DNA of 64,000 bases, taken from positions 1 to 64,000 of the forward strand of contig CAZMTA010000010.1 of the NCBI GenBank assembly GCA_964569085.1, written 5' to 3'. A program made the translations under genes and the position numbers. This DNA comes from JAJCZZ01 sp964569085 (GTDB lineage Bacteria; Gemmatimonadota; Gemmatimonadetes; Longimicrobiales; Gaopeijiaceae). The first letter of the stretch is position 1. The number at the start of each line of letters is the position of its first letter. Below are positions 17,084-25,562 of the stretch, one piece after another. Below the pieces are notes generated by a model. That model made no database searches, was not told the DNA's origin, and worked only from the letters and a program-made list of their open reading frames with translations.

Positions 17084-18079
17084 CTACCAGCGCACCAGCG
17101 CCGAGCCCCAGGTGAACCCGGACCCGAATGCCACCATGAGGAGGAGATCGCCGCGATGCAACCGCCCCTCGCGGACCGCCTCGGCGAGGGCGATGGGAAT
17201 GGTGGCGGCGGTGGTGTTTCCGTAGCGGTCGATGTTGTTCACCACCTTCTCGTCCGGTAGCCCCAGCCGCCGCTGCACCATCTGGGAGATGCGCAGGTTG
17301 GCCTGGTGGGGGACCAGGAGGTCCACGTCCTCCGTCCCAAGCCCGTTGGCCTCCAGCGCCTCCCGCGCCACCTCGGGCATCCGGGTCACCGCGTGCTTGA
17401 ACACCTCCCGCCCCTCCATGGTGGGGTAGTGGCGACCGGCCTCCATGACCGAGGCGTCCATGCGGGGGTGGTGCTTGGACGACGAGAACTCGGCCCAGAG
17501 GACCTCGGCGTGGCGACCGTCGGCGTGGAGGTGGGTCGAGAGCACGCCCCGCTCCTCGTCCTCGGTGGCCTGGAGCACCGCGGCCCCGGCGCCGTCGCCG
17601 AAGAGGACCGCCATGTCGCGGCCCCGGGTCGAGCGGTCGAGCCCGGTGGACTGGATCTCCACGCCCACCAGGAGGACGGTTCGGTACTGGCCGGCCCGGA
17701 TGAAGGCGTCGGCCACGGACAGCCCGTAGACGAAGCCGGAGCACTGGGCGCGGAGGTCGATGGCGGGGATGCCCGGCACGCCGAGCTCCCGCTGAAGGAA
17801 GACCCCCGTGCCGGGGAAGAAGTGGTCCGGAGAGAGGGTGGCCAGGACGATGGCGTCCAGGTCCCCCGGCTCGAGGCCCGCCTCGTCCAGGGCGTCCTCG
17901 GCGGCGTGCCGCGCCATCTCGGCGCCGCTCATGCCCTCGGGGACCCAGCGGCGCTCCCGGATCCCGGTGCGCTCCACGATCCACTCGTCGCTGGTGTCCA
18001 TCCACTCGGTCAGGTCGGCGTTGGTCACGACGCGCTCCGGCGCGTAGAAGCCGGTTCCCACGAAGGCGGTGCGGGGCAC
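17084..18079 (-). CDS. fabH: 3-oxoacyl-ACP synthase III
   Basis: This 331-residue thiolase-fold enzyme condenses acetyl-CoA with malonyl-ACP to begin fatty-acid synthesis. The catalytic triad is visible: Cys113 in RAQCSGF, His258 in PHQANLR and Asn288 in RYGNTTAA. The start is GTG at 18079, with GAGGAGG five bases upstream. The longer open frame (to 18340) has no such site. No other fab genes are adjacent. Starter specificity (acetyl or branched) is not readable, but branched starters would fit the 2-oxoacid dehydrogenase at 54448. Confidence 0.95.
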   Translation of the reverse strand: MPRTAFVGTGFYAPERVVTNADLTEWMDTSDEWIVERTGIRERRWVPEGMSGAEMARHAAEDALDEAGLEPGDLDAIVLATLSPDHFFPGTGVFLQRELGVPGIPAIDLRAQCSGFVYGLSVADAFIRAGQYRTVLLVGVEIQSTGLDRSTRGRDMAVLFGDGAGAAVLQATEDEERGVLSTHLHADGRHAEVLWAEFSSSKHHPRMDASVMEAGRHYPTMEGREVFKHAVTRMPEVAREALEANGLGTEDVDLLVPHQANLRISQMVQRRLGLPDEKVVNNIDRYGNTTAATIPIALAEAVREGRLHRGDLLLMVAFGSGFTWGSALVRW

Positions 18080-18182
18080 GGAGGCCTCCTCTCGATCCAG
18101 GGGGGCGGGCACAGGATCCGTGGCCGGGTCGCCGGGTAGACCCGACCTCCGGACCCTCCTCGAGCTCCCTGGAAGATACCGA

Positions 18183-18470
18183 ATGGCCGACGACACCCTG
18201 GAGTGCCGACGCTGCGGGCGCCCCGACGCCCCCCGCATGGCCCGCCCTCCGTTCCGCAACGACCTGGGCGAGCGCGTCCACGCCGAGATCTGCGCCGACT
18301 GCTGGCAGGAGTGGCTCCAGCACCAGACGCTCCTCATCAACCACTACGGCCTCGACCCCCGGGACAAGAAGGCCAAGGCGTTCCTCTACGAGCAGATCGA
18401 GACGGTGCTCCTGGAGGGCGGCGAGGGCGAGGAGGTGGACACCTCCAAGGAGGGCTCCATCGAGTGGTAG
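18183..18470 (+). CDS. YggX-like Fe(II)-trafficking domain protein with extra CxxC pairs
   Basis: This 95-residue protein matches the core of the YggX/Fe(2+)-trafficking family: PPFRNDLGERVHAEI, then CWQEWLQHQTLLINHYGL and a FLYEQIETVL helix. YggX protects iron-sulfur clusters against oxidation in proteobacteria. This version also has CRRC near residue 8 and CADC near residue 37, a possible zinc or iron ribbon that classical YggX does not show as two pairs. An acidic tail follows. It is divergent from fabH and runs into the VOC gene. Confidence 0.72.
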   Translation: MADDTLECRRCGRPDAPRMARPPFRNDLGERVHAEICADCWQEWLQHQTLLINHYGLDPRDKKAKAFLYEQIETVLLEGGEGEEVDTSKEGSIEW

Positions 18471-18892
18471 GCGGCCGCGGGCCCCGGATCGTTCCCACCA
18501 TGCGGTACGCCGACGCCCGGGCCGCCATCGAGTGGCTGCGCGAGGCCTTCGGTTTCCAGGAGCACATGGTCGTTCCCGGCGAGGACGCCTCGATCCGCCA
18601 CGCCCAGCTCGTCCTGGGCGACGCCATGATCATGCTGGGCAGCGCCCGGGACGACGCCTTCGGGACGCTCCAGCGGCCGGCCCGCCCCGGGGAGGCGGTC
18701 ACCCAGAGCGCCTACCTGGTGGTGGAGGAGGTGGGCGTGCTGCACGACCGGGCGGTGGCGGCCGGCGCCGACATCGTCGCTCCCCTGGAAGAGGCGGACC
18801 ACGGTGGACTCTTCTTCGCGTGCCGCGACCCCCAGGGACAGCTCTGGAACGTGGGGAGCTACGACCCCTGGGCGGAGGACGGCGAGGGCTGA
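18464..18892 (+). CDS. VOC-superfamily (glyoxalase/bleomycin-resistance fold) protein
   Basis: This 142-residue protein (if started at the GTG at 18464) has the pattern IVPTMRYADARAAIEWLREAFGF (partly quoted) and a C-terminal ACRDPQGQLWNVGSYDPW. It fits PhnB/YdcR-like VOC proteins. The GTG overlaps the previous gene by 7 bases. An ATG at 18500 is the alternative but would remove the first strand. Enzymatic substrate unknown; binding or dioxygenase-type roles are possible. Confidence 0.75.
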   Translation: MVGGRGPRIVPTMRYADARAAIEWLREAFGFQEHMVVPGEDASIRHAQLVLGDAMIMLGSARDDAFGTLQRPARPGEAVTQSAYLVVEEVGVLHDRAVAAGADIVAPLEEADHGGLFFACRDPQGQLWNVGSYDPWAEDGEG

Positions 18893-18956
18893 GGCCGCAG
18901 GCCGCGGCCGCCCTGGGGGCGGGGGCCGCGGGGGACGGGGGGGCCGCGCCACCCTC

Positions 18957-19138
18957 GTCACGGTCGACGTGACGCCGTTGGGTGGTGGGGCGAACCCGCG
19001 TCACGTTGACCGTCATTATCGAGGTCAGCGTGACACGGGTCGGTGGCGGCGGGAACGCGCATCACGTTGACCGTGATTATCCAGGTCAACGTGACACGGG
19101 TCGCTCGGAGGGACGACCCGCGTCACGAAAACCGTGAC
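18957..19138. repeat. Cluster of four palindromes with GTCACG...CGTGAC arms
   Basis: The 330-base space between the convergent VOC and rocD genes (18893-19222) holds no gene but four inverted repeats. Unit 1 (18957-18973) is GTCACG-5-CGTGAC. Units 2 (18995-19039) and 3 (19056-19100) are longer, with GTCACGTTGACC (unit 2; ATCACG... in unit 3), an 11-base loop containing ATTAT, and GGTCA(A/G)CGTGAC followed by ACGGG. Unit 4 (19122-19138) is GTCACG-5-CGTGAC with an AAAAC centre. As RNA or DNA each can fold. The cluster could terminate both genes, be a REP-like element family, or be regulator binding sites. Confidence 0.85.
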
Positions 19139-19222
19139 CCGGCGGGCGGATTGACCGGCGGCGGCCTGGCCCGGCGGGCGGCCGCCCGCCGGGGGCGCCC
19201 CACCAGGACCCGGCACCCCGCG

Positions 19223-20440
19223 CTACGCCGTCAGGACCTCCCGGACGTGGCCCAGGGCGTACTCCAGCGTCTCCTCGTCGATGACCAGGGGCGGCGCGAA
19301 GCGGATGACCTGGTGGTGGGTCTCCTTGGCCAGGATGCCCCGGCGCTGCAGCTCCTCGCAGAAGGGGCGGGCGGTGCCCGAGGACTCCTTGATCACCACG
19401 CCGATCATGAGGCCCTTCCCCCGGACCTCCTCCACGTGGGGCGAGTCGATCTTCCGGAGCTCGTCCATGAACCAGTCGCCCAGGCGGCGGGAGCGCTGGG
19501 GCAGCTCCTCGTCCAGGATCACCCGGAGGGACGCGCGGCCCACGGCGGCGCCCAGGGGGTTGCCCCCGAAGGTGGAGCCGTGGTCGCCGGGGCGGAACAC
19601 CTCCATCATCTCGTCGTCGGCGATGGCGGCGGACACCGGGTAGACCCCTCCGCCCAGCGCCTTGCCCACGATGAGCACGTCGGGCTTCACGTCCTCCCAG
19701 TCACAGGCGAAGAGCTGCCCGGTGCGGCCGAGGCCGGTCTGGATCTCGTCGGCCATGAAGGCGATCCCGCGCTCCTTGCAGACGCCGGCGGTGCAGCCCA
19801 GGTAGCCGTCCACCGGGACGACCACCCCGCCCTCGCCCTGGATGGGCTCCACGAGGAAGCCGACGGTGTTGTCGGTGATGGCCTCCTCGAAGGCCTTGGC
19901 GTCCCCGTACGGGACCGTCTTGAAGCCCGGCGTGAACGGTCCGAAGCCCGCCTTGTACTGGTCCTCGGAGCTGAAGCCGACGATGGTCGTGGTGCGGCCG
20001 TGGAAGTTGTTGGTGCAGACGATGATCTCGGCCTTGTCCGCCGGCACGCCCTTCACCTCGTACCCCCACTTCCGGACCATCTTGATGGCCGTCTCCACGG
20101 CCTCGGCCCCGGTGTTCATGGGGAGCGCCCGGTCGAAGCCGGTGGCGTCGCAGAGCTCCTTGAGGAAGGGGCCCATCTGGTCGTTGTGGAAGGCGCGGGA
20201 GGTGAGCGTCAGCTTCTCCATCTGCTCCCGGGCCGCATCCAGGATGGCCGGATGGCGATGGCCCTGGTTCAGCGCCGAGTAGGCGGAGAGCATGTCCAGG
20301 AACCGGTTCCCCTCCACGTCCCAGACCCACACGCCCTCGCCCCGGTCCAGCACCACGGGGAGGGGGTGGTAGTTGTGAGCCGAGTAGCGGTCCACCTCCT
20401 CGAGGAAGGCGCGGGTCGGGGTCTCGGTGGACTGGCTCAT
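19223..20440 (-). CDS. rocD: Ornithine--oxo-acid aminotransferase
   Basis: This 405-residue class III aminotransferase is PLP-dependent. Motifs are NTGAEAVETAIKMVRKWGY (phosphate loop), DEIQTGLGRTG (Asp231) and VGKALGGG (Lys260, Schiff base). RSRAFHND and the N-terminal SAHNYHPLP phrase are hallmarks of ornithine-delta-aminotransferase rather than acetylornithine types. It makes glutamate-5-semialdehyde from ornithine, linking arginine breakdown to proline. It follows the nitrilase gene by 88 bases, probably one transcript. Agmatinase (speB) elsewhere in the window touches the same arginine-polyamine area. Confidence 0.93.
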   Translation of the reverse strand: MSQSTETPTRAFLEEVDRYSAHNYHPLPVVLDRGEGVWVWDVEGNRFLDMLSAYSALNQGHRHPAILDAAREQMEKLTLTSRAFHNDQMGPFLKELCDATGFDRALPMNTGAEAVETAIKMVRKWGYEVKGVPADKAEIIVCTNNFHGRTTTIVGFSSEDQYKAGFGPFTPGFKTVPYGDAKAFEEAITDNTVGFLVEPIQGEGGVVVPVDGYLGCTAGVCKERGIAFMADEIQTGLGRTGQLFACDWEDVKPDVLIVGKALGGGVYPVSAAIADDEMMEVFRPGDHGSTFGGNPLGAAVGRASLRVILDEELPQRSRRLGDWFMDELRKIDSPHVEEVRGKGLMIGVVIKESSGTARPFCEELQRRGILAKETHHQVIRFAPPLVIDEETLEYALGHVREVLTA

Positions 20441-20528
20441 GGGTTCCTCGAAGGGGGTCGGAGTAGCGGGAGGAGGGGCCGGACGGCCCCCGCGCGCCCC
20501 GGACTCTAACCGTCCGTCGAGGGCCCGA

Positions 20529-21503
20529 TCAACCCGGCCCCACGGGCGGCCTGGGATCCTCGTGCACCGTGAGCTCGAAGAGGTCCGGCCGGGCGTAGTG
20601 TCCGGTGACGTCGAAGTCGAACTTGGCCCGGGCGATGGCGGACAGGTCCAGCTCGGCGGTGACGATGCCCTCCTCGTCCCAGAGGGGGCCCGCCAGGAGC
20701 TCGCCCAGCGGCCCGTAGACGGCGCTCCCGCCCCGGGAGAGGGTCTCGGGCCACGCCTCCAGCTCGCCCCGGGTCTCCAGGTCGGCCGGGTACATGTCCC
20801 GGTGCACGTACTGGTTGCAGCCGAGCACGAAGCAGCGCCCCTCCAGCGCGATGTGCTGGAGCGTGCTCTGCCACCGGTCCCGGGCGTCGGCGGTGGGCGC
20901 CACCCACACGTCCACGCCCTTCCCGTACATGGCCATGCGGGCAAGCGGCATGTAGTTCTCCCAGCAGATCAGCCCGCCCAGCGTGCCGAACGGGGTGTCC
21001 ACGGCGGTGAGCGTGCTTCCGTCCCCCTCGCCCCAGATGAGGCGCTCCGCGGCGGTGGGCTTGATCTTCCGGTGCTTCCCCAGGAGCGACCCGTCGGGCC
21101 CGAAGTAGAGGAGGGTGCAGAAGAGCGTCCCGCCGCTGTAGCTCGAGTCCCGCTCGATGACGCCGACGCAGAGGTGGATCCCGGCCTCCCGGGCCAGCTC
21201 GCCGAGGCGCTCGGTCTCCGGCCCCGGGACGTCCACCGCCCCGGACCAGTACCGCTCCCACACCCGCCTCCCGGCCTCGGAGCGCCCCCCCACGGCGGTC
21301 CCGAAGGAGAGCCCCCACGGGTAGCCCCCCACGTAGGCCTCGGGGAAGAGCACGAGCTCGGCGCCCGCCGACGCGGCCTCCCGGCCGAGCTCGACCAGGT
21401 GGTCGAGGGTGGCCGACGTGTCGAAGGGACGGGGCGCGGCCTGGACCACGGCGACGCGGAGGGATTCGGCTCGGCTCAACGGAACGGCTCCGGAAGGGGA
21501 CAT
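20529..21503 (-). CDS. Nitrilase
   Basis: This 324-residue carbon-nitrogen hydrolase has the triad Glu55 (FPEAYVGGYP), Lys146 (KHRKIKPT) and Cys180 (LICWENYMPL). The CWENYMPL text is that of true nitrilases, which turn nitriles into acids and ammonia; amidase branches differ there. The substrate is not readable; cyanoalanine or aliphatic/aryl nitriles are usual. It begins at ATG and shares a divergent control region (21504-21641) with the DUF2911 lipoprotein. Confidence 0.9.
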   Translation of the reverse strand: MSPSGAVPLSRAESLRVAVVQAAPRPFDTSATLDHLVELGREAASAGAELVLFPEAYVGGYPWGLSFGTAVGGRSEAGRRVWERYWSGAVDVPGPETERLGELAREAGIHLCVGVIERDSSYSGGTLFCTLLYFGPDGSLLGKHRKIKPTAAERLIWGEGDGSTLTAVDTPFGTLGGLICWENYMPLARMAMYGKGVDVWVAPTADARDRWQSTLQHIALEGRCFVLGCNQYVHRDMYPADLETRGELEAWPETLSRGGSAVYGPLGELLAGPLWDEEGIVTAELDLSAIARAKFDFDVTGHYARPDLFELTVHEDPRPPVGPG

Positions 21504-21521
21504 GGGGGACGGGGCCCCAAC

Positions 21522-21551
21522 TTGACTTGCGGGCCCGCCCCGCGCTACACG
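21522..21551 (+). promoter_or_regulatory. Candidate promoter of the DUF2911 lipoprotein gene
   Basis: TTGACT (21522-21527) is followed after 18 bp by TACACG (21546-21551), predicting a start near 21558 and a leader of about 84 bases. The -35 is strong and the -10 is weak, so this is less secure than the others. Confidence 0.4.
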
Positions 21552-21641
21552 AGAGGCGGGCGGAACCGACGTTCCCGGCCCCCGCTACTAAGGATCCACG
21601 GCCGTCCCGCGCCGTCCGAACCCCGCACCCGAGGCTCCAGC

Positions 21642-22862
21642 ATGCACCGTCGACTCGCGCTCGCCCTCCTCCTGCTCTGGCTCCCGGCGGCCCTCCCGGC
21701 CTGCGTGGCCGTGGGCACCGACGACGACGAGGCCGCCCGGGAGGCGCCTTCGGAGCCCGGACCCCTGGACGAGGACGACGGGCGCGCCGCCTTCCTGACC
21801 CTCATCGGGAACGACACGCTGGCGGTGGAGTGGATGGAGTTCGAGGACCGGTGGGTGGACGCCCGGGCCCTGGTTCGGGGCCCCCGGACCACGTTCGGCC
21901 GCTACTACCTGGAGTTCGACGAGGACGGCGAGGTGGTGGCCTACACGGCGGAGGCGTGGGCCGGCACGGACGACCAGGGCCCCCTGCTCCGCTCCCAGCG
22001 CCTCGAGCGCACCGAGGACGGCGCGGAGCTGGTCGTGACCGAGCGGGGCGAGGAGCGGCGGACCGCGCTGGAGACGGCGCCGGGCTCGGTCCCCTTCATC
22101 GACATGCTCCACTGGCCCTTCGAGGCCTCCATGCGCTGGTTCGTGGAGGAGCGGGGCAACCTGCCCGACGCGGTCCCGGTCTTCTCGGCCCGGGGCGTCC
22201 AGGACTTCGAGCTCGAGCGCAACGCCGACGGGACCTGGCAGCTCATCCACCCGAGCCGCGGTCCGTCGACGCTGGTGGTGGGGCAGGAAGGGCAGATCCA
22301 GCAGCTCGACGGGACCGGCTCCACCCGGGCCTACGACCTGCGCCGCCTTCCCTACGAGGCCCTGGACCCGGCGCAGCTGGCCGCCCAGTTCGCCAACCGC
22401 CCCATGGGCGAGCTCTCCGGCCGCGGCCGGATCGACGCCGAGGTGGCCGGCGTCCACTTCACCGGGCACTACGGCGAGCCCCGGAAGCGGGGGCGGGAGA
22501 TCTTCGGGGAGCTGGTGGCCTACGACGAGTGGTGGCGCACCGGCGCCAACGAGGCGACGCACCTCTCCTTCGACCGGGACATCGTGATCGACGGGGAGCG
22601 GATCCCCGCCGGCGACTACACGCTGTCCTCGATCCCCCGGGAGGACGGCGGGACGCTCATCATCAACCGTCAGACCGGCCAGGGCGGGCAGAGCTACGAC
22701 GAGTCGCTGGACCAGGCCCGCGTGGAGATGCGGCGCTCCACCCTGGACCACGTGGTGGAGGCCTTCGAGATCCGCGCCGTGGAGACCGAGGACGGCGGCC
22801 GGCTGGAGCTGCGCTGGGACGAGACGGTGTACTGGGTGCCCTTCCGGGCCGCCGGCGGATAG
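21642..22862 (+). CDS. Lipoprotein with C-terminal DUF2911 domain
   Basis: This 406-residue protein has a signal peptide and lipobox LPAC (Cys near residue 21), then an acidic linker. The middle part (about 45-245) is unrecognised and beta-rich. The C-terminal DUF2911 domain (about 280-390) has DEWWRTGANEATHLSF, IPAGDYTLSSIPR and TLIINRQTGQ phrases. DUF2911 is frequent in Gemmatimonadota and Bacteroidota secreted proteins; its function is unknown. Similar proteins are often dimeric beta-sandwiches by inference. It is a single-gene unit, convergent with the zinc peptidase gene. Confidence 0.78.
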   Translation: MHRRLALALLLLWLPAALPACVAVGTDDDEAAREAPSEPGPLDEDDGRAAFLTLIGNDTLAVEWMEFEDRWVDARALVRGPRTTFGRYYLEFDEDGEVVAYTAEAWAGTDDQGPLLRSQRLERTEDGAELVVTERGEERRTALETAPGSVPFIDMLHWPFEASMRWFVEERGNLPDAVPVFSARGVQDFELERNADGTWQLIHPSRGPSTLVVGQEGQIQQLDGTGSTRAYDLRRLPYEALDPAQLAAQFANRPMGELSGRGRIDAEVAGVHFTGHYGEPRKRGREIFGELVAYDEWWRTGANEATHLSFDRDIVIDGERIPAGDYTLSSIPREDGGTLIINRQTGQGGQSYDESLDQARVEMRRSTLDHVVEAFEIRAVETEDGGRLELRWDETVYWVPFRAAGG

Positions 22863-22907
22863 CCGCCTCCGGGAACCGGGCCGAGCCGCGTCCGGCGCGT
22901 CGGGGTC

Positions 22908-23759
22908 CTACCCGACCCCGGAGGTGTCGCAGGCGTCCACGTCCCCGGTCTCCAGGCCGCGCTGGAGCCATTCCCGGCGCTGCTCCGAGCTCCCGTGGGT
23001 GAAGCTGTCGGGATGCACGGTGCCTCCGCTCCGCCGCTGGAGGCGGTCGTCGCCGATGGCCGACGCGGCGGACAGCCCTTCCTGCACGTCCCCGGGCTCC
23101 AGGATCTGGTCCCGCCGGTTGGCGTGATGGGCCCACACCCCCGCGTAGCAGTCGGCCTGGAGCTCCATGCGCACCTGGAGCTGGTTGACCTCGGCCTGGG
23201 AGCCGGCCCTCGACTGGGCGGCGCGCACCTGCTCCGCGGTCCCGGTGAGGGTCTGGACGTGGTGCCCCACCTCGTGCCCCACCACGTACGCCACCGCGAA
23301 GTCCCCCTCCCCGCCCAGGCGGGCGAGCTGGTCGAAGAAGCTCGTGTCCAGATACAGCTTCTGGTCCGGGGGACAGTAGAAGGGGCCGGTGGCGGCGCTG
23401 TTGAACCCGCAGGCGGAACGGACCGTCCCGTCGAAGAGCACCATGGTGGGGGGCTGGTACCGGGCGCCGCGCTCGCGGAAGATCTCCCCCCAGACGTCCT
23501 CGGTCATGCCGAGGATGGCCGAGAGGTAGCGCCCCTCCTCATCGTCGGGGGTGCCCTGGCGGCCCGGCTCGGTGGCCACCGCCCCGCCGCCGTCGCCGCC
23601 CAGGAGCTGGAGGGCCTGGAAGGGATCGCCCCCCATCACGACGAAGAGGACGACCAGGATCAGGCCGCCCACGCCGCCGATCCCGCCCATGGCCCGGCCG
23701 GACAGCCCTCGCCGGTCCTCGACGTTGCGGCTGCCGCGACTCCCTCTCCACTTGACCAT
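22908..23759 (-). CDS. YpfJ-family neutral zinc metallopeptidase
   Basis: This 283-residue protein is anchored by one N-terminal membrane helix (about 24-44, cytoplasmic head rich in Arg). The outside domain carries the zinc motif GHEVGHH (His162, Glu163, His166), and MELQADCYAGVWAH provides the third ligand region. Cys pairs at CGFN and YCPP are as in the family. The family is thought to be a membrane-anchored peptidase; the substrate is unknown. It starts at ATG and is divergent from the plug-domain gene. Confidence 0.88.
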   Translation of the reverse strand: MVKWRGSRGSRNVEDRRGLSGRAMGGIGGVGGLILVVLFVVMGGDPFQALQLLGGDGGGAVATEPGRQGTPDDEEGRYLSAILGMTEDVWGEIFRERGARYQPPTMVLFDGTVRSACGFNSAATGPFYCPPDQKLYLDTSFFDQLARLGGEGDFAVAYVVGHEVGHHVQTLTGTAEQVRAAQSRAGSQAEVNQLQVRMELQADCYAGVWAHHANRRDQILEPGDVQEGLSAASAIGDDRLQRRSGGTVHPDSFTHGSSEQRREWLQRGLETGDVDACDTSGVG

Positions 23760-23956
23760 GCTCTCCGGCTCCTCTCTGCGGTGGACGCGCCTCGTGTGCG
23801 CTCCAGGTCCGCAGGAAGGATGCCAGCCCGACCGCCCGGGTGCGGGTCCGCTCCGTCCAGGGGCTCGAAACGCCGGGTCGGGTCGGGCGTATGAACCCCC
23901 TGTCCGCTCCGTTCGCCGCCTGCGACGCTCCGGCGTCCCGGCGTCCCCGAGGTCCG

Positions 23957-24829
23957 ATGGCCGCGACCCTCCTCCGCCCCGCCTCCGTCCTTGCCGCCGC
24001 CCTGGCGGGGGCGCTGGCGCTCGCCGCCGAAGCCGACGCCCAGGCTCCCGACCGGGCGGCCCGGGCCCTGCCGGTCCCCGGCATCCGGGGGCTCGTGGTG
24101 GACCGGGAGACCGGAGCGCCCATCGGGGACGCCGCGGTCACGGTGGAGCTGCTCGGCCCCGGCGTCGACGACGAGGGCACCCTCACGGTCCTGACCAACG
24201 CGGACGGGCGCTTCACCCTCGCCAACATGCCCTCGGGACACTTCGGCCTGCGGGTCCAGCGCCTGGGCTACCAGACGGTGCGGGACTCGGTGACCCACGA
24301 GCGCGCGCTGGGGCTGCGGGTCTCGGTGGAGATGGCCCAGGAGGCGCTGGAGCTCGAGCCCCTCCTCGTGATCACGCGGGCCCGCTCGCGGGCGCTCCAG
24401 GCCAACGGCTTCTACGACCGGCGTCGGCGGGGGCTCGGGTACCACATCACCCGGGACGAGGCCGCCCTGGCCAACGCCTTCCGCGTGTCCGACGCCTTCC
24501 GGGGCATGGCCGGGATCCAGGTGAGCCCCGGCGCGCGCATGGGACAGCGGGGCATCATCCGCCTGCGCACCGGGTGCATGGCCGACGTGTACCTGGACGG
24601 CACGCGGACCGTCACCCCCTTCCCCGTGGACGACCTGCTGGCTCCCGCCGACATCGAGGCGGTGGAGGTCTACCGGGCCTCCGAGGTCCCCGCCCAGTTC
24701 GGCTTCAGCAACTGCGGGGTCGTCCTCATCTGGACCCACACGCCCGAGGAGCCGTCGGGCCAGTCGTGGAGCTGGACCAAGTTCTTCATCGGCGCGGCGT
24801 TCTTCGGGCTCACCTGGCTCTTCATGTAG
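23957..24829 (+). CDS. Carboxypeptidase-regulatory/TonB-plug-like protein lacking a barrel
   Basis: This 290-residue protein has a signal peptide (ending EADAQ near residue 28). A carboxypeptidase-regulatory-like beta-sandwich follows (about 40-125; IRGLVVDRETGAPIGDAAV and FTLANMPSGHFGLRVQRLGY, partly). Then comes a plug-like domain (about 130-265; VSDAFRGMAGIQV, CMADVYLDG, IEAVEVYRASEVPAQF). It ends with a hydrophobic segment (FFIGAAFFGLTWLFM). A real TonB receptor would continue with a 22-strand barrel of 500 or more residues. This short form is common in Gemmatimonadota. I chose the ATG at 23957; upstream in-frame ATGs exist but precede the signal less well. Confidence 0.75.
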   Translation: MAATLLRPASVLAAALAGALALAAEADAQAPDRAARALPVPGIRGLVVDRETGAPIGDAAVTVELLGPGVDDEGTLTVLTNADGRFTLANMPSGHFGLRVQRLGYQTVRDSVTHERALGLRVSVEMAQEALELEPLLVITRARSRALQANGFYDRRRRGLGYHITRDEAALANAFRVSDAFRGMAGIQVSPGARMGQRGIIRLRTGCMADVYLDGTRTVTPFPVDDLLAPADIEAVEVYRASEVPAQFGFSNCGVVLIWTHTPEEPSGQSWSWTKFFIGAAFFGLTWLFM

Positions 24830-24863
24830 CCCGATCGACGGAGCTTGGGCGGAGGCCGCCCGC

Positions 24864-24878
24864 TGGCACGGGCATTGC
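24864..24878 (+). promoter_or_regulatory. Sigma54-type (-24/-12) promoter
   Basis: TGGCACG-GGCA-TTGC sits 43-57 bases before the GTG of the small lipoprotein. The invariant GG (24865-24866) and GC (24877-24878) are separated by exactly 10 bases, as in the TGGCACG-N4-TTGC consensus. The start would be near 24889, giving a leader of about 32 bases. If real, an RpoN factor and an enhancer-binding activator must exist; neither is in this window. Confidence 0.55.
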
Positions 24879-24920
24879 CTCCCTGGGAGACGTGCACGCC
24901 CCCCCGAACGAGGACGCCCC

Positions 24921-25475
24921 GTGCCCCGATCCCGGACCGCCGCCCGCGCCGCCCTCCTGCTGGCCCTCCTCCCCCTGGCCACCTGCAAGGCTCCCACCGA
25001 GCCCGAGGACGCCCTCGCCCTGGCCACCTTCGAGGCGCGTGTGGACGGTGCCGTGACGGACACCCTCTCCGGCGAGGCCCACGCCTCCGGGGAAGCGACC
25101 GGGGGCCCCCTCCAGGTCTGGACGGTGGACCTGGACGACGCCGGCGGCGGGGACCAGATCCTCCTGGTGACCGGATCCCCCCGCGTCCCCGAGGCGGGGA
25201 GCGCCTTCACCGTCCGCTCGCCCCTGGGGGCCGTGCCCGACGAGGCGGACGGGGCGCGGATCGTCTACACCCGCCGGGTGGGCGGGGCCCTCCGGACGTA
25301 CCACGCCTACGTGGGCTCCGTCCTCGTCCTGGAGGGGGGCGAGGGCCGGACGTGGGCCCGGGGGCGGTTCGAGGGCGTCCTGGCCGACGCGTCGGGGGAC
25401 ACCGTGACGGTGCACGGACGCTTCCACGCCGCGGAGGACGCGGGGCGGGTGGAGGACCTGGCCGACGGAGGATGA
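24921..25475 (+). CDS. Small lipoprotein of unknown function
   Basis: This 184-residue protein starts at GTG, with a basic N-terminus, hydrophobic core and lipobox LATC (Cys22). The mature part is beta-rich and acidic, with no family I recognise: ATFEARVDGAV, then repeated Gly/Asp turns and VYTRRVGGALRTYHAYVG. Such text is seen in single-domain secreted proteins of Gemmatimonadota. It lies 91 bases after the plug-domain gene but may have its own sigma54 promoter. A strong terminator follows at 25563. Confidence 0.6.
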   Translation: MPRSRTAARAALLLALLPLATCKAPTEPEDALALATFEARVDGAVTDTLSGEAHASGEATGGPLQVWTVDLDDAGGGDQILLVTGSPRVPEAGSAFTVRSPLGAVPDEADGARIVYTRRVGGALRTYHAYVGSVLVLEGGEGRTWARGRFEGVLADASGDTVTVHGRFHAAEDAGRVEDLADGG

Positions 25476-25562
25476 GGCCGGGGAGGGCGGCGCCGCCGAC
25501 GATTCGCTGTGGGAGGGGGGCTGACGGCCTTCCGGGCGGCGCGGGCCCACCCCCCGGACGCA

